Source: Bacteroidales bacterium
Lineage (GTDB): Bacteria > Bacteroidota > Bacteroidia > Bacteroidales > UBA932
Assembly: GCA_017477245.1 (NCBI GenBank)
Contig: JAFUWY010000036.1
Coordinates: 1-64,000, forward strand
Direction of reading: 5' to 3'
Length of the DNA stretch: 64,000 nucleotides
This document shows, piece by piece, positions 17,567 to 26,810 of this stretch. Under the pieces are notes generated by a model, which saw only the letters and a program-made list of their open reading frames with translations, made no database searches and was not told the DNA's origin. Numbering within the stretch: the stretch's first letter is position 1; each line of letters begins with the position of its first letter. A program made the position numbers and the translations under genes.

Positions 17567-18475
17567 ATGACTACGCCCCTCGCCATTGCCTTCACCCCGA
17601 ACTACTTCGTCCCGGCCGCGACGACGCTAAAGTCCCTATTGGATGCGTCCACGGGTGACTTCCGCATCATCTGTCTGGTCACGGAGGAGATCCCGCAACG
17701 GATGCAGGAGAAACTGGTCGCCCTCGGCGGCGGGCGCCTGACCTTCGAGTATATCCCGCTGAAAGGACGGCTGGAAGGCTTGTATATCGATCCGCGCTAC
17801 ACGGAAGCAGCTTCGTTCCGGCTGTTGCTGCCCGAACTGCTGCCAGAGGTGGACAGCATCGTCTATATGGACTGCGACATCATCATCCGGCAGGACATCG
17901 GGGCGCTCTACCGTGATATCCAGCTGGGAGACAACTACATGGCCGTGGTCTATGAGGCACCGATCGAGCAGCAGGCGGAGCGCTTCCGCGCGCTGGGCTG
18001 CGACCCGAACCGGTATTTCAATTCCGGATTCCTGGTGATGAACCTTGCTCAGATGCGCAAGGAAAAGGTCTCCGCAAAACTGCTGGAGGCCTGTCGGGTC
18101 CCCTACCTCGAGTTCCCGGACCAGGATGCCCTCAACCAGGTCTGCCAGGGGCGTGTGCTACCCCTCAGCCCGGTCTATGACAGCATCCGGACCTTTTTCA
18201 TCCCGAAGTACAAGCCCGATTTCGTCCGGCAATACTCCGGAGAGCTCTGGGACGAGGTGCAGTGCAGCGGCAACATCCACTACACCGGCGGCAAGCCCTG
18301 GAACCTCTTCACCGTCCGATTTGCAGACTGGTGGCGGACCTACGACAGCCTGCCGGAAGAGGTCAAGACCGAATGGACAACGCCCGCCAAGATGTACCGG
18401 TTCTGGAAGTTCTACCGGGTTCCGCTTTTTGGCAAACTGCTGGATAGCCTGCGGAGTTTGAAACAGTCTTTCTGA
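17567..18475 (+). CDS. Family 8 glycosyltransferase
   Basis: The start is the ATG at 17567 (TTPLAIAFTPNYFVPAATTL), since the longer frame from 17534 only adds 11 residues that overlap the previous gene. The 302-residue protein has YMDCDIII (about residues 99-106), the DXD motif of GT8. It also shows FNSGFLVMNLAQMR, FPDQDALNQV and IHYTGGKPWN. GT8 enzymes use UDP-glucose or UDP-galactose with retention of configuration. GC content rises sharply at this gene relative to the preceding AT-rich block. Confidence 0.92.
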   Translation: MTTPLAIAFTPNYFVPAATTLKSLLDASTGDFRIICLVTEEIPQRMQEKLVALGGGRLTFEYIPLKGRLEGLYIDPRYTEAASFRLLLPELLPEVDSIVYMDCDIIIRQDIGALYRDIQLGDNYMAVVYEAPIEQQAERFRALGCDPNRYFNSGFLVMNLAQMRKEKVSAKLLEACRVPYLEFPDQDALNQVCQGRVLPLSPVYDSIRTFFIPKYKPDFVRQYSGELWDEVQCSGNIHYTGGKPWNLFTVRFADWWRTYDSLPEEVKTEWTTPAKMYRFWKFYRVPLFGKLLDSLRSLKQSF

Positions 18476-19356
18476 TGAAGAACGCATTCCTCATACTGGC
18501 CCATGCGGAGTTCGAGGTACTGAAGATGCTGGTCACCTGCCTGGACGACCCGCGCAATGACATCTTCATCCATTTCGACAAGAAGGTCACGGAGTTGCCG
18601 AAGATCCGGACAAAGTTCGCACGGCTGGATGTGCTCTCGAACCGGATCGACGTCCGCTGGGGCGCGCCCAGCATGATCGAGGCGGAGTACAATCTGTTCG
18701 CAGCGGCGATCGCCCGGGGGCCCTATCAGTATTACCATCTGCTCTCCGGGGTCGACCTGCCGCTCAAGAGCCAGGACGATATCCACGACTACCTGGACCG
18801 GCATGATGGAGAGGAGTTCATCGGATATACTTGGACAGAAATGCCGCCGGAGTTCCGCCGAAAGGTACAGTGCTGGCATTTGTTCCCGGAGGAGTTCAAG
18901 ACCGCGAACCTGGCCAAGAAGGCCCTGCGGGCCGGCGTCGTGCGGATTCAGGAAACACTCGGCCTCTGGCGCAACCGGGATGTCGATTTCAAAAAGGGTT
19001 CCCAGTGGGTCAGCGTGACAGACGGAATGGCGCATTATTTCATCGACCACATGGACTGGGTCCGGAATACTTTCCGCCATACCTTCTGCTGCGACGAACT
19101 GGTGATGCAGACCCTCTGCTGGATGTCACCCTATCGGGAGCACATCCACAGTTTGGAGTCGGATGGAGAAGGGTGCATGCGCATGATCAGTTGGCGGGCG
19201 AACCCGGATGGCGGAGAGATGGTCCTGAAAGACTGGTCCGCTGCCGATTATGAGCAACTGAAAGCCTCCCCAGCCCTGTTTGCCCGTAAATTCAACAGGC
19301 GGGACCGTGGTTTTCTGCAGAAAATTTGCGAACTTGCAGGCTGCGATGAAGTTTAG
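18475..19356 (+). CDS. GT14-like core-2/I-branching glycosyltransferase (second copy)
   Basis: This 293-residue protein has FLILAHAEFEVLKMLV, IFIHFDKKVTELP, RIDVRWGAPSMIEAEYNLF and YQYYHLLSGVDLPLKS, the same motif order as the gene at 14355. The two are diverged paralogues, and this copy is much richer in GC. It starts at the last base of the GT8 stop codon. It probably adds a branch residue to the repeat unit. Confidence 0.87.
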   Translation: MKNAFLILAHAEFEVLKMLVTCLDDPRNDIFIHFDKKVTELPKIRTKFARLDVLSNRIDVRWGAPSMIEAEYNLFAAAIARGPYQYYHLLSGVDLPLKSQDDIHDYLDRHDGEEFIGYTWTEMPPEFRRKVQCWHLFPEEFKTANLAKKALRAGVVRIQETLGLWRNRDVDFKKGSQWVSVTDGMAHYFIDHMDWVRNTFRHTFCCDELVMQTLCWMSPYREHIHSLESDGEGCMRMISWRANPDGGEMVLKDWSAADYEQLKASPALFARKFNRRDRGFLQKICELAGCDEV

Positions 19357-20326
19357 CATCATCATGCCCGTCTACAATGCCGAGAAGGTGCTCCCCGTGA
19401 GTCTGGAGAGCATCCGAGCACAGCGTTACCGGGATTTCGAGCTGATCTTCGTCGAGGACGGCAGCACCGACGGCACCGTAGGGGTGCTGGAAGCGTTCGC
19501 CGTCCAGGCGGATTTCCCGTGCCACATCGTCTCGCAACCGCAGAATGGTGGCGTGGCTGCCGCCCGCAACCGGGGCCTGGCGGCAGCATGCGGGGAGTAT
19601 CTGGCGTTCGTGGATGCGGACGACCGGATCGAGCCGGAGGCGCTGGAAGAGGCGGCCAAGGTAATTGATTCCGATGGCGGCGTCGTGGACATCGTCGGCT
19701 GGGACTGGACGCTCGGCTTCGAGAAGAACGGCCGTTACATGCGCCAGGCAGATTACGACACCCCACTGCAGGCCCTCAAGAACCTGATGGGCGGCACGAT
19801 GCGCTGGAATCTTTGGCTATTCGTCGTGCGCAGGGAGTTGCTCATGGAGCATGATATCCACTTCATCGACGGGGCCAATATGGGCGAAGACATGATGCTG
19901 ATGCTCAAGGCCTTCTCGCAGGCCCGAAAAGTGGTCCAGCTGCACAAAACCCTCTACCGCTACAACGCCGTGAGCGAGACCTCGCTCAGCCGGCAGTTCA
20001 GCCCCGAGCGGCGCCGGGAGATCTCCGAAAACCTGGCGGAGGCGGAGCAGTATCTGCGAGCCGGGGCTTATGCGGCGGCATTGGAGCCGTATTTCCAGTA
20101 TTTGAAATTATATCTCAAACTTCCCCTGCTGATCAGTGATGACCGGACTAATTATCAGATCTGGTCCGACTGGTTCCCGGAGGCTAACGCCTATGCAATG
20201 GGCAACAAGGCGCTGCCGCTTCGCACGCGCCTCCTGCAAGGGTTGGCCGCCCGGAAGTGCTGGTGGGGGGTTAAAATGTATTACTTGCTCGTATACAAGT
20301 TCGTGTACGGAATCCTCTATCGGTAA
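19346..20326 (+). CDS. Family 2 glycosyltransferase
   Basis: The start is set at the ATG at 19346, which gives the canonical opening KFSIIMPVYNAEKVLPVSLE. The longer frame from 19280 would add 22 residues encoded inside the previous gene. The 326-residue GT2 continues with FVEDGSTDGT and FVDADDRIE (about residues 88-96). It overlaps the GT14 gene by 11 bp, consistent with coupled translation. The C-terminal half is helical with a basic, hydrophobic end. Confidence 0.88.
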   Translation: MKFSIIMPVYNAEKVLPVSLESIRAQRYRDFELIFVEDGSTDGTVGVLEAFAVQADFPCHIVSQPQNGGVAAARNRGLAAACGEYLAFVDADDRIEPEALEEAAKVIDSDGGVVDIVGWDWTLGFEKNGRYMRQADYDTPLQALKNLMGGTMRWNLWLFVVRRELLMEHDIHFIDGANMGEDMMLMLKAFSQARKVVQLHKTLYRYNAVSETSLSRQFSPERRREISENLAEAEQYLRAGAYAAALEPYFQYLKLYLKLPLLISDDRTNYQIWSDWFPEANAYAMGNKALPLRTRLLQGLAARKCWWGVKMYYLLVYKFVYGILYR

Positions 20327-20329
20327 GTC

Positions 20330-21592
20330 ATGAAACGGAATATACTGATTACTGCCCTACTTGCTATTGTTGTTGACGCGTTTTATTTCGACGTGACACT
20401 TCGGATATTCCCCATCGCCAATACGAAAATGATGTTGGCAGTAATCGGATTATTTGCATTTGTTTATCATAGCATCCAGAACCAGAAGACCCACATTTCA
20501 CGTCGCGTACTGATATCAGCCATCTTGGCCATTACCTTTTCTGTGTGGTGCTATTTCTCCATCGTTGCTAACGGATCATACAGAGATACTTTCGTAGATT
20601 ATTATACTTCCTTTGCGACCTGGCTTGGAGGAGCTTACGGGGTTTATGCCATTTTGAAAGCCCGATACGAAAAAGTTAATCTTTCTGTTCTTACGTATTT
20701 TCTAGCCATTATTTGTGTATCCCAGTGCATTATTGCACTCTTAATTGACAACATTCCTGCTGTTCGTAATTTAGTTAATGCTGTATTCTTGCAAGCTACC
20801 GATTTCTACGAACGAGGGAACCGACTATATGGTATCGGATGCGCTTTGGATCCTGCAGGTGTCCGTTTTTCTGTTGCCTTAGTTTTGATCGCCCATCAAT
20901 TGTCCATAGATGATGTCGTCAGGCGAGATGCAAAAAAATCAACATTCTATATATTATCATTCTTTTTCGTTACGATTATCGGCTCCATGATCTCCAGGAC
21001 TACCATTGTTGGAACAGGACTTGGACTTGCCTTCATTCTTTTCAGCAATATCCGGATGAGGCGGGGTGGTATAATCTCGAAGATACAGGTTAATTCCTCA
21101 TTGCTGTTATTGTTTTTATTGACTGGCACAGTCGCCATTAGTGCCATCCTATATAACTCAAGCAGTACTTTCCACGAGGATTTGCGTTTTGGCTTCGAAG
21201 GGTTTTTCAACTGGATAGAAACCGGTGAATTCCGCACTGGTTCTACAGATCATCTTCAGACCATGTGGGTATGGCCAACCTCCCAACGTGGTTGGATTAT
21301 AGGAGAAGGGCGAGTTGGAGTGTTTCAGACCAACTCGGATATCGGATATTGCAACTATATTATTTATTGTGGGTTGATTGGCTTGGCCATCTTCTCCACC
21401 TATTTCATGTACAACCACCTTTCTCTTATTGGCAAATACAAGGATTTCACGCTTACCGCTCTTTTATTGGTTGCGATAACTTTCATTGTATGGGCGAAGG
21501 TAATGACTGATATTTTCTTCATCGATGCCTTGCTGTTCTGCATTGACGGGGACGAAGAGTCATCCGAGGTAGAATCCGTCCCGGAGACATGA
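20330..21592 (+). CDS. Wzy-like O-antigen/capsule polymerase (candidate)
   Basis: This 420-residue protein has about eleven membrane spans and one larger periplasmic segment (about residues 280-320, FHEDLRFGFEGFFNWIETGE). That layout is typical of Wzy/O-antigen ligase family proteins. It is the only candidate polymerase in the operon. Wzy proteins vary too much for a motif-based call, so the assignment rests on topology and context. Its composition is AT-rich, in sharp contrast to the GC-rich genes before and after it, which points to separate acquisition of the specificity-determining gene. Confidence 0.7.
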   Translation: MKRNILITALLAIVVDAFYFDVTLRIFPIANTKMMLAVIGLFAFVYHSIQNQKTHISRRVLISAILAITFSVWCYFSIVANGSYRDTFVDYYTSFATWLGGAYGVYAILKARYEKVNLSVLTYFLAIICVSQCIIALLIDNIPAVRNLVNAVFLQATDFYERGNRLYGIGCALDPAGVRFSVALVLIAHQLSIDDVVRRDAKKSTFYILSFFFVTIIGSMISRTTIVGTGLGLAFILFSNIRMRRGGIISKIQVNSSLLLLFLLTGTVAISAILYNSSSTFHEDLRFGFEGFFNWIETGEFRTGSTDHLQTMWVWPTSQRGWIIGEGRVGVFQTNSDIGYCNYIIYCGLIGLAIFSTYFMYNHLSLIGKYKDFTLTALLLVAITFIVWAKVMTDIFFIDALLFCIDGDEESSEVESVPET

Positions 21593-22716
21593 AGCTCATC
21601 TACTGCATCGCCTCTGTATACAATCCGGGCGGGATGGAGCGGGTCCTGCTCAATAAGGTCCGCTGGTTTGTAGCGCAGGGAGGGTATGAGATCCTGGTGG
21701 TGACGACGGACCAGCAGGGGCGCCCGCCTTTCTATGCGTTCCCTCCCGAGGTGCGGATGGAAGACCTGGGAATCAATTACTCGGTAGACAACACCCGCGC
21801 ACCGCTGGCAAAGATCCTCGCCTACTTCCGCAAGCGCCGCCTGCACAAGAAGAGGCTGACGGAGCTGCTGATGCGCGAAAAGGCAGACATCGTGGTGTCG
21901 CTCTACCCGTCCGAATCCTCCTTCATCCCGGAGATCCGGGACGGAAGCAAGAAAGTGCTGGAGTTGCACTACAACAAGTTCTTCCGCCTGCAGTATAACC
22001 GCAGCGGGCTGCTGGGACTGGCGGACCGGTTCCGCACCTGGCAGGACGAGCGGATCGTGCGGAAGTTCGACAAGTTCGTCGTGCTGACCCGGGAGGATGC
22101 GGGGTATTGGGGAACGCTTCCCAACCTGGTGGTTATCCCTAATGCAGCATTGGCCATCCCGGATGTCGTCCACGACCCCGAAAGCCGCCGCGTAATTGCC
22201 GTCGGGCGGCTGGATTACCAGAAAGGATTCGACCGGCTGCTGGATGCCTGGGCGCAGATTCCCGCTGCCGTCCGGGAGGGCTGGACGCTGGATATCTTCG
22301 GCCAGGGGGAATGGATGCAGATGCTGCAGGAACAGATCGGCCGGCTCGGCATCGGAGACTCCGCACACCTTTGCGGACCTACCCGCCAGATCTTCGAAGA
22401 GTACGGCCGAAGCGCCTTTCTTGCGATGAGTTCGCACTATGAAGGATTCCCGATGGTGATGATCGAGGCGATGGCCTGTGGCCTGCCGGTGGTCTCATTT
22501 GACTACCCTTGCGGGCCGAAGGATATCATCCGCGAAGGAGAGAACGGACTGATCGTCCCGGAAGGGGACATCCCGGCCCTGGCCGATGCGATGGGCCGGC
22601 TGATGGCTGATACCGCCCTCCGTGAGCAGATGTCCGAGGCGGCCCGGGATGTGACCCGGACCTATTCGGAAGAGAACGTCATGAACCAATGGAAGCAGTG
22701 CTTCGAGAATCTCTGA
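21589..22716 (+). CDS. Family 4 glycosyltransferase
   Basis: This 375-residue GT-B enzyme has an N-terminal VYNPGGMERVLLNK loop. The C-terminal nucleotide-binding half has VGRLDYQKGFDRLLDAW and YEGFPMVMIEAMACGLPV, whose two Glu residues form the EX7E motif of GT4 (about residues 284-292). It should use a nucleotide sugar in the cytoplasm. It overlaps wzy by 4 bp and the following acyltransferase by 28 bp. Confidence 0.9.
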   Translation: MKLIYCIASVYNPGGMERVLLNKVRWFVAQGGYEILVVTTDQQGRPPFYAFPPEVRMEDLGINYSVDNTRAPLAKILAYFRKRRLHKKRLTELLMREKADIVVSLYPSESSFIPEIRDGSKKVLELHYNKFFRLQYNRSGLLGLADRFRTWQDERIVRKFDKFVVLTREDAGYWGTLPNLVVIPNAALAIPDVVHDPESRRVIAVGRLDYQKGFDRLLDAWAQIPAAVREGWTLDIFGQGEWMQMLQEQIGRLGIGDSAHLCGPTRQIFEEYGRSAFLAMSSHYEGFPMVMIEAMACGLPVVSFDYPCGPKDIIREGENGLIVPEGDIPALADAMGRLMADTALREQMSEAARDVTRTYSEENVMNQWKQCFENL

Positions 22717-23564
22717 ACCGGCAGAATGGCAACCGTGTGGACCTGTTGCGGGTCCTGCTGACGGTCGGCATCGTATGCCGGCACGCCACGATGACGGACC
22801 TGGCAGTCAGCACGTCTGCGTTTGATGCCATCACCCAAGGCATCATCTGGCTGACGGAGGTCTGCGTGCCGCTGTTCTACGTGATCTCGGGTTACCTGTA
22901 TTTCCGCAATGCGCCGCAGGATCCCCAGCCGCGGTGGTTCCTCGACAAATACAAGTCACGGTTTTTCTCGCTGGTGATCCCCTATCTGATCGCGAACGTG
23001 ATTGCCTGGGGCTGTTATTATTTTGCCCTCAAGGCGGTACCTTCCATGGTATCCGGGTTCTTCGGAGACAACTGGAAGGACCCCGTGTTCGTATTCTGGA
23101 CCGGACCGGTCAACATGTCGCTCTGGTTCATCCGCGAACTGATCCTGGTCGTACTGGTCTCGCCCTTGATCTTCCTGCTGGTGCGCTACCTGCGCTGGTG
23201 GGGTGTGTTGGCGCTGGGAGTGCTCTGGGTATGCAAGATCGGCCCGGCGCCGCTGTTCTTCTTCTCGTTGGGGGCCTGCGAGGGGATCTGGAAGATTGCT
23301 CCGGTGGAGCGTTGGCTGATGGCTCCGAGCCGGGTGGATACGCGTTCGCGGGCTTGGACCTATTTTGTCTATCTGTATCATTATCTGCTGATTGTGGGGG
23401 TAAAGAAGGGGCTGGTCATGGTCCTGCATCCGCAGGGGACGTTGGCGTTGGTGGGGATTTACCTGCTTAGCGTTGTGTTGGTGCTGGGGGTGTTGACGGT
23501 GGTTTATGGATTGATGCGGAGTGTGACGCCGGGGGTGACTCGGGTGATTGTTGGGGGGAAATAG
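22689..23564 (+). CDS. Membrane acyltransferase family protein, short version
   Basis: This 291-residue membrane protein begins RVDLLRVLLTVGIVCRHATM, with the Arg and His of acyltransferase family 3, and has FYVISGYLYFRN. Compared with its relative at 29627 (355 residues) it matches through the LGACEGIWKI / LGACFQLSSV region. It then lacks roughly 60 residues, equal to two or more membrane spans, before the final YFVYLYHYLLI segment. Either it is a naturally short form or an internal in-frame deletion has damaged it. A GTP-like repeat element begins 3 bp after its stop codon. Function as an O-acyltransferase is likely but not secure. Confidence 0.7.
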   Translation: MEAVLRESLNRQNGNRVDLLRVLLTVGIVCRHATMTDLAVSTSAFDAITQGIIWLTEVCVPLFYVISGYLYFRNAPQDPQPRWFLDKYKSRFFSLVIPYLIANVIAWGCYYFALKAVPSMVSGFFGDNWKDPVFVFWTGPVNMSLWFIRELILVVLVSPLIFLLVRYLRWWGVLALGVLWVCKIGPAPLFFFSLGACEGIWKIAPVERWLMAPSRVDTRSRAWTYFVYLYHYLLIVGVKKGLVMVLHPQGTLALVGIYLLSVVLVLGVLTVVYGLMRSVTPGVTRVIVGGK

Positions 23565-23566
23565 GA

Positions 23567-23680
23567 GATTCGCCGGTCAAGCCGGCGAATGACGGAAACG
23601 GAAGCAGGCGAATGACAGAAATGGAAGCAGGCGAACGGCAAAGAAACCGGCGAATGACGGGAAGGTAGTAGGTGAAAGAC
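23567..23680 (+). repeat. Palindromic-head / 24-bp-tail repeat, intergenic copy
   Basis: A 29-bp head (23567-23595) holds the palindrome ATTCGCCGG / CCGGCGAAT with TCAAG in the middle and ends in GACGG. Three or four diverged tail units of about 22-24 bp follow, each ending in a GGCGAATGACGG-like core. The block fills almost all of the gap between the acyltransferase and the next glycosyltransferase. Five other loci in the window carry the same architecture. Confidence 0.85.
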
Positions 23681-23688
23681 GAGATAGT

Positions 23689-24918
23689 ATGAAAAGATTG
23701 CTGCAAATCAATCCGGTGGTGCGAGAGAATACCTCGACCGGGAAAATCATGCGCGAGCTCGGGGAGCTGGCGCAGGAGGCCGGGTGGGAGAGCTTTATCG
23801 CCTACAGCCGGGCACGGGACGGCGTGCCGCAGCACAGTTCGAAGCTGATTCCGGTCGGGAGCAAGTTCGACCTGCTGGTCCACTGGCTGGCCACGCGCCT
23901 GTTCGATGCCCATGGGCTCGCTTCGAAGCGGGCAACCCGGCAGTTGATCCGGCGCATCAAGGAGATCGATCCGGACGTCGTGCAGATCCACAACGTCCAC
24001 GGCTACTTCCTCCACTATCCCCTGCTGCTGGATTTCCTCGCGCAACGCGGCAAGCCTGTCGTCTGGACAGTCCACGATTGCTGGCTCTTCACGGGGCATT
24101 GCTACCATTATGCGGCGGCTGGCTGCGACAGGTGGCAGACGCATTGCCACGACTGCCCGCAGAAGCATGCCTTCCCGGCCAGCTGGCTGCTGGACCGCTC
24201 CGCCCGCAATTTCGAGGCGAAACGGCGGGCGCTGACGGCCCTGCCGGATTTCACGCTCGTGACTGTGTCCGACTGGATGCGGCGCGAGGTCGGGAAGTCT
24301 TTCCTGCAGGACGTTCCTTGCCGGGTTATCCACAACGGGATAGACCTGCATACCTTCCAGCCCGAACCGGATGCGGATGTCCGGCAGCGCTACGGCATCT
24401 CCACGGAGCACTACGTGCTGGCTGTCGCCAGCATCTGGCTGCCCCAGAAGGGGCTTCCGGATCTGGTCCGGCTGGCCGGCATGCTGCCTGCTGACGAAGG
24501 ATTGGTCCTGGTCGGCCGGATCAGCGAAGAACAGAAAGCAGAGTTCCCAGCCGGCGTCACCTTTATCCCCCGGACAGAAGATGCCAACACTCTCGCGGCG
24601 CTCTATTCCGGTGCCCTCGCCTTGCTGAACCCCACCTGGCAGGACAACTACCCGACCGTCAACCTGGAGGCCATCGCTTGTGGCACGCCCGTGATCACCT
24701 ACCGCACCGGCGGCAGCGTGGAGTCCATCACACCGGAGACGGGTTTTGTGGTGGAACAGGCTGACGTGGAGGGGCTGGTTTCCGCAATCCGGACGATCCG
24801 GACGAACGGGAAGGAGCATTACGGCGAGGCCTGCCGCGCCTTTGCCCTGCAACATTTTGACCGGAAAACCTGTTTCCAAGAATATATCCGTCTATATGAA
24901 AGTCTTGCAACTCGGTAA
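23689..24918 (+). CDS. Family 4 glycosyltransferase
   Basis: This 409-residue GT-B enzyme has an N-terminus RLLQINPVVRENTSTGKIM, followed by DVVQIHNVHGYFLHYP and VVWTVHDCWLFTGHCYHY. The last two are characteristic of a WcaC-like subgroup. The Cys/His-rich stretch CYHYAAAGCDRWQTHCHDCP (about residues 139-158) is also typical of it and may bind a metal. The C-terminal NYPTVNLEAIACGTPVITY is the donor-binding region. It follows a repeat block and overlaps the next gene by 23 bp. Confidence 0.9.
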   Translation: MKRLLQINPVVRENTSTGKIMRELGELAQEAGWESFIAYSRARDGVPQHSSKLIPVGSKFDLLVHWLATRLFDAHGLASKRATRQLIRRIKEIDPDVVQIHNVHGYFLHYPLLLDFLAQRGKPVVWTVHDCWLFTGHCYHYAAAGCDRWQTHCHDCPQKHAFPASWLLDRSARNFEAKRRALTALPDFTLVTVSDWMRREVGKSFLQDVPCRVIHNGIDLHTFQPEPDADVRQRYGISTEHYVLAVASIWLPQKGLPDLVRLAGMLPADEGLVLVGRISEEQKAEFPAGVTFIPRTEDANTLAALYSGALALLNPTWQDNYPTVNLEAIACGTPVITYRTGGSVESITPETGFVVEQADVEGLVSAIRTIRTNGKEHYGEACRAFALQHFDRKTCFQEYIRLYESLATR

Positions 24919-26050
24919 GTTCTACCCCATCCGCGGCGGCGTGGAGAAGGTGATGTGGGACCTGACCCGCGGTCTGTCGGCACGCGGCGTGGATTGCACC
25001 ATGCTATGCGCCACCCTCCCGGATGATCCGGTGGATGAGCCGGACCGGGATCGCTGCCGGGAGACAGCGGAAGGCCGGGAAATCCATTTCAACGACTACG
25101 GCCGGGTCGTCTGTGTACCGGCCCTCGCCAAGAAGGCTGCCACCATGCTCTCCCCCGCCATGATCCGCTGGCTGCGCCGCCATGCGGCAGCGTACGACCT
25201 CATCCACATCCACCACCCGGACCCGATGGCCGCGCTCGCCCTGCGGCTGAGCGGGTACAAGGGGCGCGTGGTCCTGCACTGGCACAGCGATATCCTCTCG
25301 CAGAAATTCCTGCTGGCGCTTTACCGTCCGCTCCAGCGATGGCTGGTCCGGCGCGCGGACCGGATCCTCGGCACGACGCCGGTCTATGTCCGGGAATCCC
25401 CGGACCTGCAGGGAGTGCAGGGGAAGGTCGGATACGTCCCGATCGGCATCGATCCGGTCATTTTCGAAGAAAATGCAGTCCGGGAACTGCGGAATCGGTA
25501 TAAAGGCCGGAAAATTGTTGTATCTTTGGGGCGATTAGTGCCTTATAAGGGCTATAGCACTTTGATAGATGCGGCTGCCCTGCTGGATGCGGACTACCAG
25601 GTCCTGATCGGCGGGATGGGGCCGCTGCGAGACAGCCTCCAGGCGCAGATTGATGCGCTCGGAATCCAGGACCGGGTACAACTGCTCGGTTACGTCCCGG
25701 ACGGGATGGTCCCGACGCTTTTCGGCGCTTGCGATGTGTTCGTGCTGAGTTCCGTGATGAAGACGGAGGCTTTCGGCATCGTGCAGATCGAGGCCATGTC
25801 CTGCGGACGGCCGGTCGTGGCGACGAAGATCCCCGGGTCCGGCACGGCCTGGGTCAACGAAGACGGCACGTCCGGACTGAATGTGAGGCCCTACGACGCC
25901 CCGGCCTTGGCGGACGCCATCCGGAAGGTTTGCTCCAACGGGGACACACATAGGAACTATGCCGAAGGTGCACAGCGGCGCTACAAAACGCTTTTTACCT
26001 TCAACAAAATGATAGACAGCGTATTAAGAGAATATGAAACACTTTGCTAA
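24896..26050 (+). CDS. Family 4 glycosyltransferase
   Basis: The ATG at 24896 gives the standard opening KVLQLGKFYPIRGGVEKVMW. A longer frame from 24746 would add 50 residues encoded inside the previous gene and is rejected. The 384-residue enzyme has IHIHHPDPMA, HWHSDILSQK, VSLGRLVPYKGYSTLIDA and EAFGIVQIEAMSCGRPVVAT (EX7E). It is the last glycosyltransferase before the export genes and overlaps wza by 17 bp. Confidence 0.92.
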   Translation: MKVLQLGKFYPIRGGVEKVMWDLTRGLSARGVDCTMLCATLPDDPVDEPDRDRCRETAEGREIHFNDYGRVVCVPALAKKAATMLSPAMIRWLRRHAAAYDLIHIHHPDPMAALALRLSGYKGRVVLHWHSDILSQKFLLALYRPLQRWLVRRADRILGTTPVYVRESPDLQGVQGKVGYVPIGIDPVIFEENAVRELRNRYKGRKIVVSLGRLVPYKGYSTLIDAAALLDADYQVLIGGMGPLRDSLQAQIDALGIQDRVQLLGYVPDGMVPTLFGACDVFVLSSVMKTEAFGIVQIEAMSCGRPVVATKIPGSGTAWVNEDGTSGLNVRPYDAPALADAIRKVCSNGDTHRNYAEGAQRRYKTLFTFNKMIDSVLREYETLC

Positions 26051-26807
26051 ATGGTTGATGCTGGCGGTCGTGATTTTGTCAGCATCCTGTTCGACTCCCG
26101 CGTATTACTCCTACCTGCGCGATATGGAGTATGAAACCCCCTATCTGGCCAAACCAGCCCCGGAACTCCGCCTGCAGGTCGAGGACAAGGTCAATATCCA
26201 AGTATTCAGCACAGTGGAAGATCTCGCCAAACCGTTTACGGCAAGTGTTGGTGCGGCAGATGGTAACGGGCAGTCCCTAGCCCCTTCCAGCAGCTATACG
26301 ATCGACAAGAACGGCAACATCGACTTCCCGGTGCTGGGTTCCCTCCATATCGAAGGCAAGACGCTCAACGAAGTCAAGGAAGAAATCGCCGGCGAGATCG
26401 TGCGCCTGGGCTATATCCGCGAGCCGCTCGTGAAGGTGGAAATGGAGAATTTCAACATCACCGTGATCGGCCAGATGGGGCAGCAGATCCTGCCGGTCGA
26501 GGGCAACAGCATCAATATACTGCAGGTACTGGCCCGCACCAGCGGTGCAAACGAATATACCAACCTCCAGGACGTGATGGTCATCCGCACCGAGGAGGGC
26601 GAGCGCGTCGCCCACTCCATCAACCTCCAGTCCAAGAGCCTCTTCGACTCGCCGGTCTACTACCTGCAGCAGAACGATGTCGTATATGTTAAACCACGCG
26701 GCTTGCGCCCATCTTCGACCATGACGGCTATCATGTCCGCGTTCACTCCGCTCATAACCGTCGGATCGACCCTATCTACCCTGATTCTCCTCTTAACCAG
26801 ACTCTAG
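26034..26807 (+). CDS. wza: Wza-type polysaccharide export lipoprotein
   Basis: This 257-residue protein has a lipoprotein signal (WLMLAVVILSASCST, Cys at about residue 19). The Poly_export region has LRLQVEDKVNIQVFSTVED and IDKNGNIDFPVLGSLHIEGK, and a SLBB-like part follows (FNITVIGQMGQQILPVEGNSINILQVLARTSG, quoted as FNITVIGQM and NILQVLARTSG). A hydrophobic C-terminal helix (LITVGSTLSTLILLLTRL) could cross the outer membrane. It should form the outer-membrane export channel and pair with the kinase encoded 3 bp downstream. Confidence 0.93.
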   Translation: MKHFAKWLMLAVVILSASCSTPAYYSYLRDMEYETPYLAKPAPELRLQVEDKVNIQVFSTVEDLAKPFTASVGAADGNGQSLAPSSSYTIDKNGNIDFPVLGSLHIEGKTLNEVKEEIAGEIVRLGYIREPLVKVEMENFNITVIGQMGQQILPVEGNSINILQVLARTSGANEYTNLQDVMVIRTEEGERVAHSINLQSKSLFDSPVYYLQQNDVVYVKPRGLRPSSTMTAIMSAFTPLITVGSTLSTLILLLTRL

Positions 26808-26810
26808 ACC

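Noticed and set aside
24746-24895. 50-residue N-terminal extension of the glycosyltransferase at 24896
   Set aside because: The extension is encoded inside the previous gene and has no fold. The ATG at 24896 gives the standard GT4 opening.
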